The position numbers and the translations under genes are program-made. Positions 53,511-62,148 of a DNA stretch of 64,000 bases are shown piece after piece. The stretch is taken from positions 372,001 through 436,000 of the forward strand of contig NZ_JAGIAS010000003.1 of NCBI RefSeq assembly GCF_017744695.1, read 5' to 3'. Numbering within the stretch: position 1 is the stretch's first letter; every line of letters starts with the position of its first letter. Origin of the DNA: Dyadobacter sp. GTDB lineage: Bacteria > Bacteroidota > Bacteroidia > Cytophagales > Spirosomataceae. A model generated the notes under the pieces. That model was not told where the DNA came from, did no database searches, and worked only from the letters and a program-made list of their open reading frames with translations.

Positions 53511-54428
53511 CTATTCCGCGATTAATTGTTCACGGATACTTGCTTCCACCCACTTTTCCAGGTTATCGAAACCCTCTGGTCTCCTTCTGCGAAGCAACTC
53601 GGCGGACCTGGCGCACTGAATGCTTTGAACAAAGTGCTTTTTGAGGTTATCACCGCTCATAAGCTCCGTAGCCAGGGGAAAGTTGCGCAACATTTCGCCA
53701 GGTATTTCGGCCAAATTCATCTGCTGAATCGCAGGTTTATTTCGGGCCTTATGTAGAAAAAATACCTTTTTCAAAGGAACCGGCCGGGTCGGGAACTGCT
53801 CCCGGGGATGGTAAGCGAACTTCCTGACACCTTCACTAACCGGTTCAAGGTCTGATTGGTCGTAATGCAGACCACTGACAGTCTTTTCCCATATTTTGAG
53901 CTGCGGGTAGGCCGGAACAATCACCGGCTTTCCGGTTTCATCAAACGTAATCGCTGTAAGATCGTCACTTAGCAACCTGCAACCCGCTTTAATAAATGCT
54001 GCCGCCGTGCTCGACTTCCCGGCCCCCGGCATGCCCATGAAGCACCAGGCCTCATCGCCCACCTCTACCGAACTCGCGTGAAGCAGAAAGTACTCTTTTT
54101 GAAACAAAATAAGGCCTAATGCTTCGCTTACCGTAAACAGGCTGATAACATTAGCCTCCGAAGCAAGGGGAGAAACTACCAGCTCATTACCGCCGGAAGC
54201 CTTGAACGACGCTATACCCGCCCAATCCAGATACAATGCATTTTGTTCGTCCTGGCCAAAAAACGCCCTGATTCCTCGTCTGTAAATGGTCGTTGGGCGC
54301 ATGGCCGGGAGCTCTACGGCACCCTGGCGAATATAAACGTCACTTGTGGAATGCGGATCGCCGTCGGCCAGTTCGGGCAGGGAGATTTCTGAGTGAATAT
54401 GAAGCCCGAAGGCTGTGTAATGATACAT
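53511..54428 (-). CDS. HPr-kinase-like kinase (RiPP/lasso tailoring type)
   Basis: A 305-residue protein starting at ATG 54428 (MYHYTAFGLHIHSE); the earlier TTG adds five residues. After a beta-rich N-terminal domain, the kinase half has P-loop GMPGAGKS at 132-139, the HprK-like LLSDDLTAI and KKVFFLH. It resembles PadeK/ThcoK-type kinases that phosphorylate the C-terminal Ser of lasso precursors. There is no HPr or PTS gene nearby, so a sugar-regulatory HprK is unlikely. It follows the B2 gene by 21 bases and precedes the nucleotidyltransferase by one base. Confidence 0.84.
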   Translation of the reverse strand: MYHYTAFGLHIHSEISLPELADGDPHSTSDVYIRQGAVELPAMRPTTIYRRGIRAFFGQDEQNALYLDWAGIASFKASGGNELVVSPLASEANVISLFTVSEALGLILFQKEYFLLHASSVEVGDEAWCFMGMPGAGKSSTAAAFIKAGCRLLSDDLTAITFDETGKPVIVPAYPQLKIWEKTVSGLHYDQSDLEPVSEGVRKFAYHPREQFPTRPVPLKKVFFLHKARNKPAIQQMNLAEIPGEMLRNFPLATELMSGDNLKKHFVQSIQCARSAELLRRRRPEGFDNLEKWVEASIREQLIAE

Positions 54429-54449
54429 GTGTGTAAAGTACAAATTAAA

Positions 54450-54890
54450 TCATTCCCAAACCCAGAGCCGTTTGTAGGAAACAGTATCCGGCCATCGCCC
54501 GATGATAATGTTGCCATTTTGCTCCACCCAGGCATGTGCTTCGAATTGCTTGGTGGGATTAATCTCTATTCCTATTTCCAGGGTCAATGCGGGGGAATTG
54601 CGAAGCAGATATTTGGTGGCAAGGGCGCGCGGCAGGCACAAAAGTTCAAATGGCAGCAAATTTGCCGCGGTATCCACCGCCCAAACAGTCCGCTCCATGG
54701 TTTCCGGCGCAGTCTCCTGAACGCGGCTCGGGCGGCTCAGCCGGTGGTACCATTTTCTGAATAGCGAAAAAGGAAGTAAAAGAAGCCCGGCCTTGATCCA
54801 CAGCAGGCACCAGACAGCCCGCAGGAATATCCATTTCTCCGGCCCGGACAAGCTCCGCCATTTCCCTATCAGCTTACCGATTTTGCCCAA
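54450..54890 (-). CDS. Lasso peptide biosynthesis B2-like leader peptidase
   Basis: A 146-residue transglutaminase-fold protease of the lasso B2 type. Catalytic Cys85 is in LLCLPRALATKYLL, His119 in FEAHAWVEQNG and Asp135 in GRWPD is a candidate third member. Two hydrophobic stretches (FLRAVWCLLWIKAGLLLLPF) precede it. The start must be non-ATG: TTG at 54890 or ATT at 54893, since the first ATG is 65 codons in. It is in the same frame as the PqqD-like gene, separated only by TAG. It probably removes a leader peptide, but no precursor is present. Confidence 0.85.
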   Translation of the reverse strand: MGKIGKLIGKWRSLSGPEKWIFLRAVWCLLWIKAGLLLLPFSLFRKWYHRLSRPSRVQETAPETMERTVWAVDTAANLLPFELLCLPRALATKYLLRNSPALTLEIGIEINPTKQFEAHAWVEQNGNIIIGRWPDTVSYKRLWVWE

Positions 54891-54893
54891 AAT

Positions 54894-55160
54894 CTATTTG
54901 ATTATTTCAACCAGTCTCTCCGAAATCAAATCCTTCAACAACCCGTCGATATCACGTTTGCAGGTGTCGGCATCGACGTCATACTCGCTAGTCACCACGT
55001 CACACAAAGCTTCGATCGTGTGCGGTCCTTTCTCTAATGTATCCCAGATCAGCACACCCACTTCATCCAGACCGTAATAAGCTCCTTTGCTGTGGTTTAG
55101 AATAACAGTTTCCCCTGCAACTTTGGAAGATATCTGTTCTGATGTAAGCTGGTATTTCAT
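54894..55160 (-). CDS. PqqD-like RRE protein (lasso B1-like)
   Basis: An 88-residue winged-helix RiPP recognition element. Family text: VILNHSKGAYYGLDEVGVLIWDTLEKGPHTIEALCDVV, then DVDADTCKRDIDGLLKDLISERLVEI. Proteins of this kind bind leader peptides and present them to the partner protease. It is the first gene of the operon after a promoter whose -33 box is in the 3' end of the aldehyde dehydrogenase gene. The TAG that ends it is followed in frame by the protease gene. Confidence 0.87.
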   Translation of the reverse strand: MKYQLTSEQISSKVAGETVILNHSKGAYYGLDEVGVLIWDTLEKGPHTIEALCDVVTSEYDVDADTCKRDIDGLLKDLISERLVEIIK

Positions 55161-55204
55161 TCTGAAAAATTAAATCTGAAAGTATAATGTGCAACCGAAT
55201 TGTA

Positions 55205-55237
55205 CAAAGTTAGGCATTTTAATCACTCAATCTCAAA
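55205..55237 (-). promoter_or_regulatory. Promoter of the lasso-like operon
   Basis: Minus strand TTTG (complement of 55234-55237) and TAACTTTG (complement of 55205-55212) are 21 bases apart, matching the Bacteroidota pattern. The -33 box lies within the 3' end of the aldehyde dehydrogenase gene. The leader is about 35-40 bases. Confidence 0.6.
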
Positions 55238-56761
55238 CTTTATTCCCTGCGCCAACGGCAACGCGGTGCCGTAGTTGATCGTATTAGTTTGACGTCGCAT
55301 ATAGGCTTTCCAGGCATCCGAGCCCGATTCACGTCCACCACCTGTTTCTTTTTCACCACCGAACGCGCCACCGATCTCCGCGCCCGAAGTACCGATGTTT
55401 ACATTGGCAATGCCGCAATCGGAACCTTCGAAGGACAAGAACCGCTCGGCATCCCGCAGGTCGTTCGTAAAAATCGCGGATGAAAGGCCTTGCGGCACAT
55501 CATTTTGCAATGCGATGGCTTCCTCGGGATCGCTGTAACGGATCAGGTACAGGATCGGTGCGAATGTTTCGTGCTGGACGATCGCCCAATGATTTTCCAC
55601 CTCAGCAATACAAGGCGAAACGTAACAACCTGAGGCATACTGGCCTCCCTCCGGCAAGCCGGGTTCCACCACAAATGTACCTCCGGCCTGTCTGATCAAT
55701 TCCACGGCATTCTGGTAGTGCTCCACTGCCTGTTTATCGATCAAAGGTCCTACGTGAATCCCCGGGTCCAGCGGGTTTCCGATTTTCAATTGACCATAGG
55801 CCTTTGCCAGCCGGCCTTTTACCTCTTCCAATATCGATTCATGCACGATCAGCCGACGGGTCGAGGTGCACCGCTGGCCTGCCGTTCCCACTGCGCCGAA
55901 AACGATCGCCGGGATCGCTACCTTTAAATCCGCGGTCGGCGTAACGATAATTGCATTGTTACCACCGAGTTCGAGCAGGCTTTTACCCAATCTCCGCGCC
56001 ACAGCCTCCCCTACCGAGCGGCCCATTGGAATGCTGCCGGTAGCAGATACCAATGCAACCCGCGGATCCTGCGCCAGCCATTCACCCACTGCACGCCCGC
56101 CTGAAACAATGCACGATACACCTTCCGGCACATTGTTATCTTTTAAAACATCCTGAATAATATGCTGGCAGGCAATGGCTGTAAGAGGTGTTTTTTCCGA
56201 AGGCTTCCACACGCACACATTCCCGCATACCCACGCGACCATCGAATTCCACGACCATACCGCCACCGGAAAATTGAATGCCGAAATAATCCCTACCACG
56301 CCCAGTGGATGCCATTGCTCGTACATACGGTGCTGCGGGCGCTCGCTGTGCATGGTAAGGCCGTACAACTGGCGGGAAAGCCCTGTCGCAAAGTCGCAGA
56401 TATCGATCATCTCCTGGACCTCCCCGAGCCCCTCTTGCAAGCTTTTGCCCATTTCATAACTAACGAGCGTGCCGAGTTCCTGTTTGTACTCTCGCAGCTT
56501 CGCGCCCATTTGCCTTACGATTTCGCCGCGTTTGGGTGCCGGTATACTTCGCCAGGTTTTGAATGCCAACGACGCCGCTTCCAGCGCACGATCATAGTCT
56601 GCCCGTGCGCTATGTGTTACCGCTCCGATTCTTTTTCCATCCACCGGAGAAAACGATTCCAGCAACTCTCCGCCACCTTGCCAGCCCAACTGCCCGGTAG
56701 TTACGCCATTATTGACGCCGGCAATGCCCAGCTTTTCAAGAATTATATCAATCCCTTTCAT
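55223..56761 (-). CDS. Aldehyde dehydrogenase (ALDH7 / aminoadipate-semialdehyde type)
   Basis: A 512-residue NAD(P)-dependent dehydrogenase. Catalytic Cys298 is in GQRCTSTRR and general-base Glu264 in LELGGNN; the coenzyme loop SATGSIPMGRSVGEAVARRLG is clear. IISAFNFPVAVWSWN and the C-terminal NVNIGTSGAEIGGAFGGEKETGGGRESGSDAWK are typical of ALDH7/antiquitin, which oxidises 2-aminoadipate semialdehyde to 2-aminoadipate. With saccharopine dehydrogenase next door (6-base gap), it fits the saccharopine route of lysine degradation. Confidence 0.9.
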   Translation of the reverse strand: MKGIDIILEKLGIAGVNNGVTTGQLGWQGGGELLESFSPVDGKRIGAVTHSARADYDRALEAASLAFKTWRSIPAPKRGEIVRQMGAKLREYKQELGTLVSYEMGKSLQEGLGEVQEMIDICDFATGLSRQLYGLTMHSERPQHRMYEQWHPLGVVGIISAFNFPVAVWSWNSMVAWVCGNVCVWKPSEKTPLTAIACQHIIQDVLKDNNVPEGVSCIVSGGRAVGEWLAQDPRVALVSATGSIPMGRSVGEAVARRLGKSLLELGGNNAIIVTPTADLKVAIPAIVFGAVGTAGQRCTSTRRLIVHESILEEVKGRLAKAYGQLKIGNPLDPGIHVGPLIDKQAVEHYQNAVELIRQAGGTFVVEPGLPEGGQYASGCYVSPCIAEVENHWAIVQHETFAPILYLIRYSDPEEAIALQNDVPQGLSSAIFTNDLRDAERFLSFEGSDCGIANVNIGTSGAEIGGAFGGEKETGGGRESGSDAWKAYMRRQTNTINYGTALPLAQGIKFEIE

Positions 56762-56767
56762 ACAAAC

Positions 56768-57829
56768 TCAACCTATATTCTGAAAAAACTGGCCATTCAT
56801 CGTCTTAAAAAAATCATCCAGCACGATGTCTTCCTGCCGGATAAACCCGGTTCCGGGCAGCACGCCGTCGGCCACCATTTCCACAACTGCCGCAATAGAT
56901 GCCGCCGTAGTCCATGATATGGCCCGCCAATGCTGGCCGTCTATCCGAATGGGATGATAGGCTTGATAAAACTCCTCTCTTTCCAGGTGGCTACCTTTCC
57001 AGCCTTCCACCACGGCATATACATACACCACATCCTGCTGCACCGGCGGCTTGGCTTCCGTCAGGATTTCCTCCACCAGCGCCCGCTTGTCTTTCAGGCA
57101 CAGTTCGTATAGCACAAAACGCATCAAGTTGCAGTGCCCCGGATAACGAATGGTTTTGTAGTTCAATGTATCCACCTTTCCTTCGAGGGTTTCGCACATG
57201 GTGGCAAGGCCCCCGGAAGTACTGAATGCCTCGAATTCCTGCCCTTCGATATTGATCATTTCAATGCCTTCCAGCGAGGGTACCATCTTGCGTACTCCAT
57301 TGTGGATCACCTCGGCATCGTTCAGGTACTCGTTCACCACGCCTGCGGGCGACCACGTGAACGAGTAGCCCATTTGCCCGTTCGGGTAGCGTGGCAATGC
57401 GCCTACGCGTAGCTCGATGTCCCTGATTTTGGTAAAACGTTTGGCTAAATCCATTCCTACAATACCTATAAAGCCCGGGGCCAGGCCGCATTGCGGTGCG
57501 AGCACGCTACGGCTGTCTTTGGCCATTTCGCGGATCGCGGAAGTAGTGGGAACGTCCTCGGTGAGGTCGAAGTAATGGATGCCTGCCTTGTGCGCACGTT
57601 GCGCGATAGGCAGATTGAGGTTATAGGGCATACAGGACACCACCGCGTCGAAACCGGCTAATGCCTGGTCCAGAAATGCACCGTCATTCACGTCCCCGGT
57701 CAGCACCTCGAAAGGTAATTGCACAGCTGGTTGCGCTTTATCGACCCCGGTTACCCGAAAACGTTTGCTCAGCAAGGTCGCTACAAGTGAGCCCACTTTT
57801 CCCAATCCGATCACAAGTACTTTTTGCAT
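56768..57829 (-). CDS. Saccharopine dehydrogenase family protein
   Basis: A 353-residue NAD(P)-dependent enzyme. VIGLGKVGSLVA (5-16) is the dinucleotide motif; VSCMPYNLNLPIAQRAHKAGIHYFDLTED and LAPQCGLAPGFIGIVGMDLAKRF are typical of saccharopine dehydrogenase (glutamate-forming) relatives, which cleave saccharopine to glutamate and 2-aminoadipate semialdehyde. The product is the substrate of the adjacent aldehyde dehydrogenase, and the two genes are 6 bases apart. Confidence 0.88.
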   Translation of the reverse strand: MQKVLVIGLGKVGSLVATLLSKRFRVTGVDKAQPAVQLPFEVLTGDVNDGAFLDQALAGFDAVVSCMPYNLNLPIAQRAHKAGIHYFDLTEDVPTTSAIREMAKDSRSVLAPQCGLAPGFIGIVGMDLAKRFTKIRDIELRVGALPRYPNGQMGYSFTWSPAGVVNEYLNDAEVIHNGVRKMVPSLEGIEMINIEGQEFEAFSTSGGLATMCETLEGKVDTLNYKTIRYPGHCNLMRFVLYELCLKDKRALVEEILTEAKPPVQQDVVYVYAVVEGWKGSHLEREEFYQAYHPIRIDGQHWRAISWTTAASIAAVVEMVADGVLPGTGFIRQEDIVLDDFFKTMNGQFFQNIG

Positions 57830-57941
57830 GTATAGTTAAAAATGGTTTTAGTTGAAATTTTTGAAGCTATTTTGAAAGATAGAAAAAGAAATTGCAGTTT
57901 TTAAAACTTGCATGTCATTTTTGTAGGACAAAACAGGCATT

Positions 57942-59156
57942 ATGACAATTACCATTGTGGGCGGTGGCGCCTCAGGGTTTATGGCGGCGATTACGGCCGC
58001 GGAGACGTTTCCGGACGCTCGCATTACCATTCTTGAAAAGAGCAGAACAGTCCTCAACAAGGTCCGTATTTCGGGCGGCGGCAGGTGTAATGTCACGCAC
58101 CGGCCCCATGAGCTGCGCCATTTCATCAAAAATTACCCAAGAGGTGAAAAGCTCCTTCGCAGGCTCCTGCCCCATTTCGATGCCGATTCGACGGTCGAAT
58201 GGTTTGAAAAAAGAGGAATTCAATTAAAAACAGAAGCCGACGGACGCATGTTTCCGGTCTCGGATTCTTCCCATACCATTATTGAATGCCTCGTAAAAGC
58301 CGCCCGGAACCTGAACATTGAAATCAAGACGAGCGTGCATGTGGATTCCTTTGAGAAGACGGGCGATACATTCCATTTGAAGGTAATCAATGGAGAACCC
58401 ATCCTGACCGATCGGCTATTGATTGCCACCGGCGGCTATCCGAGAGCGGAAAGTTTTGAGTGGTTGGAGGAACACCGGCATGGGATTGTACCGCCGCTGC
58501 CGTCCCTGTTTACCTTCAATACACCGGAAAACTATCTGCTGCCGCTGGCGGGTGTTTCTGTAAAAGATGCTTTGGTTAAAATAGCGGGCACCAAGCATGA
58601 ATGGCGTGGGCCATTACTGATTACGCATTGGGGTTTCAGCGGGCCGGCAGTACTGAAACTCTCGGCCTGGGGCGCGCGTGACCTGGCCGAAAATAATTAT
58701 CATTTCACCTGCCGCATCAACTGGCTGCCGGAAATGAAAGAACAGGAAGTCCGGGACTTTTTGCTTAGCGAGAAAACCAATACTTCGAAACAGCAAATCG
58801 CTTCGCATACCCGGTTCGGGTTACCGTCGCGGCTTTGGAAGGCATTTACCGAGAAAGCGGAAATTCCCGACACATTGCGCTGGGGCGATGCCAGCCACAA
58901 GGTCCTTAACCGGATGACCGAGTTGCTTACCAACAGCCAATATGAGGTCAAAGGCAAAACTACCTTTAAAGAAGAGTTCGTTACCTGCGGCGGCATTGCA
59001 TTATCCGACATCGACCCGGACACATTGCAAAGCCGCTCGCTTTCGGGCCTTTTCTTTGCGGGAGAAGTCATGGATGTCGACGGCATTACGGGTGGATTTA
59101 ATTTCCAGAATGCCTGGACAACGGGCTACATTGTCGGGAAAAATATCGGTCTTTAA
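57942..59156 (+). CDS. FAD-dependent oxidoreductase, HI0933 family
   Basis: A 404-residue flavoprotein. VGGGASGFMAA is the FAD-binding motif, VRISGGGRCNVTHRP the second conserved loop, TDRLLIATGGYPR the third, and FAGEVMDVDGITGGFNFQNAWTTGYIVG the C-terminal family signature. HI0933/YhiN proteins are of unknown function. Its stop overlaps the end of the convergent uvrC gene by 4 bases. Confidence 0.9.
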   Translation: MTITIVGGGASGFMAAITAAETFPDARITILEKSRTVLNKVRISGGGRCNVTHRPHELRHFIKNYPRGEKLLRRLLPHFDADSTVEWFEKRGIQLKTEADGRMFPVSDSSHTIIECLVKAARNLNIEIKTSVHVDSFEKTGDTFHLKVINGEPILTDRLLIATGGYPRAESFEWLEEHRHGIVPPLPSLFTFNTPENYLLPLAGVSVKDALVKIAGTKHEWRGPLLITHWGFSGPAVLKLSAWGARDLAENNYHFTCRINWLPEMKEQEVRDFLLSEKTNTSKQQIASHTRFGLPSRLWKAFTEKAEIPDTLRWGDASHKVLNRMTELLTNSQYEVKGKTTFKEEFVTCGGIALSDIDPDTLQSRSLSGLFFAGEVMDVDGITGGFNFQNAWTTGYIVGKNIGL

Positions 59157-60964
59157 TCGCCAGCCATGGTGTCGAAATAGGCCCTTACCTTTTTCGCCCG
59201 GTCGAGGCCGATAAGGTCCGTGAGCGTTTCGACCGAGCTTTCGCGTATGGCGCGTACCGAGCCGAAATGCTTCAAAAGCTTCGTAGCGGTCACTTTTCCG
59301 ACGCCCACTACACCTTCCAGCTCGCTTACCAGGCTAGCCTTACTGCGCTTATCGCGGTGGAAAGTGATCGCAAACCGGTGTGCTTCGTCGCGGATCTGCT
59401 GGATCAGTTTCAGCGATTCGGACCGCTTATCAATGTATAGCGGCAGTGGATCTTCCGGAAAATAGATTTCCTCCAACCTTTTGGCAATACCTATTATAGG
59501 TACCTGTCCATAAATCCCCAGGCTTTTCAATGCATCGCAAGCCGCACCCAACTGCCCTTTGCCCCCGTCGATCACGATCAGGTCGGGTAACGGTTGCTCT
59601 TCGGCTATCAGGCGCAGGTACCGCCGGGAAACGATCTCGTTCATGGAAGCGAAGTCGTTCGGGCCGATTACTGTTTTGATATTGAAATGGCGGTAATCTT
59701 TCTTCGACGGTTTTCCATCCTTGAAACACACCATCGACGCCACCGGATTGGTACCCTGTATGTTGGAGTTATCGAAACATTCGATGTGCCTCGGCAACGT
59801 TTTAATCTGCAAATCGGCTTTGAGACGGATCAATACCCGGTCCTTTTTGGAAGTTGTGGCAGATGCTTCTACCTCACGACGCTCCGTTCTTTCCCTTCTG
59901 AAATACATCACGTTCTTCATCGACATATCCAGGAGCTTCTTCTTATCACCGATTTGGGGAACGGTCACTTCGAGCCGCATATCGAGGTCCGGTTTCAGAT
60001 TTGAAACAAGTTCTTTCGCCTCCGAACCGTATGTAGAGCGCATTTCCACGATCATCATGGCGAGGATTTCCCTGTCGCTTTCGTCGAGCTTTTTCTTGAC
60101 TTCCAGCGTCTGCGTCGCCACCATGTAGCCCTCCTTGATCTTCATAAAGTTCAGATAGGCGGCTTCCTCGTCGGACACGATCGTAAGCACATCGATATTA
60201 CCAATGCGCGGGTTAATCACGGTCGCTTTACTCTGGAAATTCGATAAATGCTCGATTTTTGTTTTCCAGGAATGGGCTTTCTCGAATGCCATTTGTTCTG
60301 CGGCTTCGAGCATTTTCTCCTTGAAATACTGTTGTGGCAACGACAGGTTTCCTTTCAATATATTATGTACCTGCTCGATCTCCGTATCGTACTCCTCTTC
60401 GGCCTGCAAGCCCTCACAAGGCCCTTTGCAGTTGCCAATGTGGTATTCCAGGCATACTTTGAATTTTTTGGCCTCGATGTTCGCCTTCGTTAGCGGCAAC
60501 TGGCATGAGCGGATCTGGTATAATGCCTTGAACATGTCGAGCAGCGTATGCATCGACCGGAGGTTGGCGAACGGACCGTAAAAAGTGCCTTTGGTACGAT
60601 CCATATTCCGCGTCGGGAATACGCGGGGGAACGGCTCGTCGGTAACGCAAATGAATGGGTAGGTCTTATCGTCTTTAAGCAGAATATTGAACTTGGGCTG
60701 CAATTGCTTGATCAGCTGGTTTTCCAGCAGCAATGCGTCCCATTCACTCAAAACGATAGTAAATTCGATCCGACGGATCTGGCTCACGAGCCGTTTCGTT
60801 TTACGGTCGTGTTGATTATTCTTCAAAAAATAGCTCGAAACCCGGTTGCGCAGGCTTTTCGCTTTTCCTACATATATCACCTCGCCGGTTTCATCGAAAT
60901 ACCGGTACACACCGGGATCGAGAGGAATTTTGGCGAGTTCTTCTTTATAATTGAATTCAGACAT
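59153..60964 (-). CDS. uvrC: Excinuclease ABC subunit C
   Basis: A 603-residue nucleotide-excision repair endonuclease. The GIY-YIG domain (about 15-95: DPGVYRYFDETGEVIYVGKAKSLRNRVSSYF in outline) makes the 3' cut; a Cys-rich stretch (CLEYHIGNCKGPCEG), the UvrB-binding helix and the RNase H-like C-terminal nuclease (ECFDNSNIQGTNPVASMV, DLIVIDGGKGQL) for the 5' cut are complete. A helix-hairpin-helix near the end (VVGVGKVTATKLLKHFG) binds DNA. Glycerate kinase lies 16 bases upstream. Confidence 0.95.
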   Translation of the reverse strand: MSEFNYKEELAKIPLDPGVYRYFDETGEVIYVGKAKSLRNRVSSYFLKNNQHDRKTKRLVSQIRRIEFTIVLSEWDALLLENQLIKQLQPKFNILLKDDKTYPFICVTDEPFPRVFPTRNMDRTKGTFYGPFANLRSMHTLLDMFKALYQIRSCQLPLTKANIEAKKFKVCLEYHIGNCKGPCEGLQAEEEYDTEIEQVHNILKGNLSLPQQYFKEKMLEAAEQMAFEKAHSWKTKIEHLSNFQSKATVINPRIGNIDVLTIVSDEEAAYLNFMKIKEGYMVATQTLEVKKKLDESDREILAMMIVEMRSTYGSEAKELVSNLKPDLDMRLEVTVPQIGDKKKLLDMSMKNVMYFRRERTERREVEASATTSKKDRVLIRLKADLQIKTLPRHIECFDNSNIQGTNPVASMVCFKDGKPSKKDYRHFNIKTVIGPNDFASMNEIVSRRYLRLIAEEQPLPDLIVIDGGKGQLGAACDALKSLGIYGQVPIIGIAKRLEEIYFPEDPLPLYIDKRSESLKLIQQIRDEAHRFAITFHRDKRSKASLVSELEGVVGVGKVTATKLLKHFGSVRAIRESSVETLTDLIGLDRAKKVRAYFDTMAGD

Positions 60965-60980
60965 TGATTGAGATTTAGGA

Positions 60981-62123
60981 CTAAACGGCGCCCCTGTTGA
61001 AGAAAAACAACCGCGTCAATTGAAAAGTTGCGTCGCTCACAAGCTGGAATGCCTCAGTTTGTGCGGCATTCAGGTCCATCGGCCGGTTCAAAACCGAAAC
61101 GGCATAGGTAATACCCACTGCCCGGGCCTGTTCCGGGGTAATCTGCAAAGTACCACAAACAACGGCCAGCGGCACATGATGGCTTTTACAAAGCCCTGCC
61201 AGCCCCTTCACGACTTTGCCGGCCAACGTCTGCTCGTCGACTTTCCCTTCTCCCGTGACCACCAAATCCGCTTGGGCTACCAGAGAGGCAATGTTGCATT
61301 GCTCCATCACAATACTGATCCCATCTTTCAGCTCCGCATTCAAAAACCACATGCATCCCGCACCAAGACCTCCCGCTGCGCCCGCACCAGGCACCAGACT
61401 CACGTCCCGCCTGAATGCGCGCGTAGCTACCTGTGCCAGATTTTCCAGTCCGTGATCGAGCAGCACCACCATGTCGGGGTCGGCGCCTTTCTGCGGGCCG
61501 TATACAAATGCCGCACCTTCCTGACCAAACAACGGGTTCGTCACATCGCAAGCGACTATTACGGAAACCAACGCCAGCCGCGAATCAGCATTATGTGTAT
61601 CGATCGATGCAATTTTCGCGAGCGACTCGCCGTTTGGCAGCAATGTATGCCCCTCCGCGTCTTTGAATGCATAACCCAGCGCCTCCGCCATTCCGATACC
61701 ACCATCAGTGGTGGCACTTCCGCCGATTCCCAGAATGATCTTTTTCACTCCCCGGTCCAACGCATCGGCGATAAGTTGCCCAGTACCAAATGTGCTCGTC
61801 CGAAGCGGATTGCGTTCCTCTGTTTTAAGAAGTCCAAGCCCCGAAGCCGCGGCCATTTCGATGAATGCCACCTGGTGGTCTTCTGAAAGCCCGTAGGTTG
61901 CTTTGATCGGCCGGTTCAACGGGTCCATAACAGTTACCGTCACTTCCGAGCCATTGGCCTGCCGGGTTAATATCTTCGAGGTACCTTCGCCGCCGTCAGC
62001 CAACGGGATCGCAGTCACTTTTGCGTGGGGGTATGCCTTTTTGACGCCATCAATAACGGCATCGCATACTTCCGCAGCTTCCAGCGAACCGCGAAACTTG
62101 TCAGGGGCAACGAGAATATTCAC
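60981..62123 (-). CDS. Glycerate kinase (GarK type)
   Basis: A 380-residue enzyme phosphorylating glycerate to 2-phosphoglycerate. NILVAPDKFRGSLEA at the start, PLADGGEGT, GTGQLIADALDRG, GIGGSATTDGGIGMAEALG and LVPGAGAAGGLGAG are class I glycerate kinase motifs. The start is put at GTG 62123, which gives the family N-terminus; a TTG two codons upstream (62129) is possible. It is followed by uvrC after 16 bases and preceded by the penicillin-binding protein gene. Confidence 0.9.
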   Translation of the reverse strand: MNILVAPDKFRGSLEAAEVCDAVIDGVKKAYPHAKVTAIPLADGGEGTSKILTRQANGSEVTVTVMDPLNRPIKATYGLSEDHQVAFIEMAAASGLGLLKTEERNPLRTSTFGTGQLIADALDRGVKKIILGIGGSATTDGGIGMAEALGYAFKDAEGHTLLPNGESLAKIASIDTHNADSRLALVSVIVACDVTNPLFGQEGAAFVYGPQKGADPDMVVLLDHGLENLAQVATRAFRRDVSLVPGAGAAGGLGAGCMWFLNAELKDGISIVMEQCNIASLVAQADLVVTGEGKVDEQTLAGKVVKGLAGLCKSHHVPLAVVCGTLQITPEQARAVGITYAVSVLNRPMDLNAAQTEAFQLVSDATFQLTRLFFFNRGAV

Positions 62124-62148
62124 GGGCAAAGGGATAATATTAAATGGG

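Noticed and set aside
53511..54428. HPr kinase/phosphorylase of the PTS control system
   Set aside because: No HPr or PTS gene is nearby and the operon is of RiPP type.
54894..55160. PqqD as a PQQ biosynthesis gene for the nearby sugar dehydrogenase
   Set aside because: It lies 26 kb from the dehydrogenase and is joined to lasso-type peptidase, kinase and nucleotidyltransferase genes; no pqqA, B, C or E is present.
55172..55219. A 15-codon frame (MPNFVQFGCTLYFQI) as the missing precursor peptide
   Set aside because: It starts upstream of the predicted transcription start and overlaps the promoter -7 box; it has no leader/core layout.
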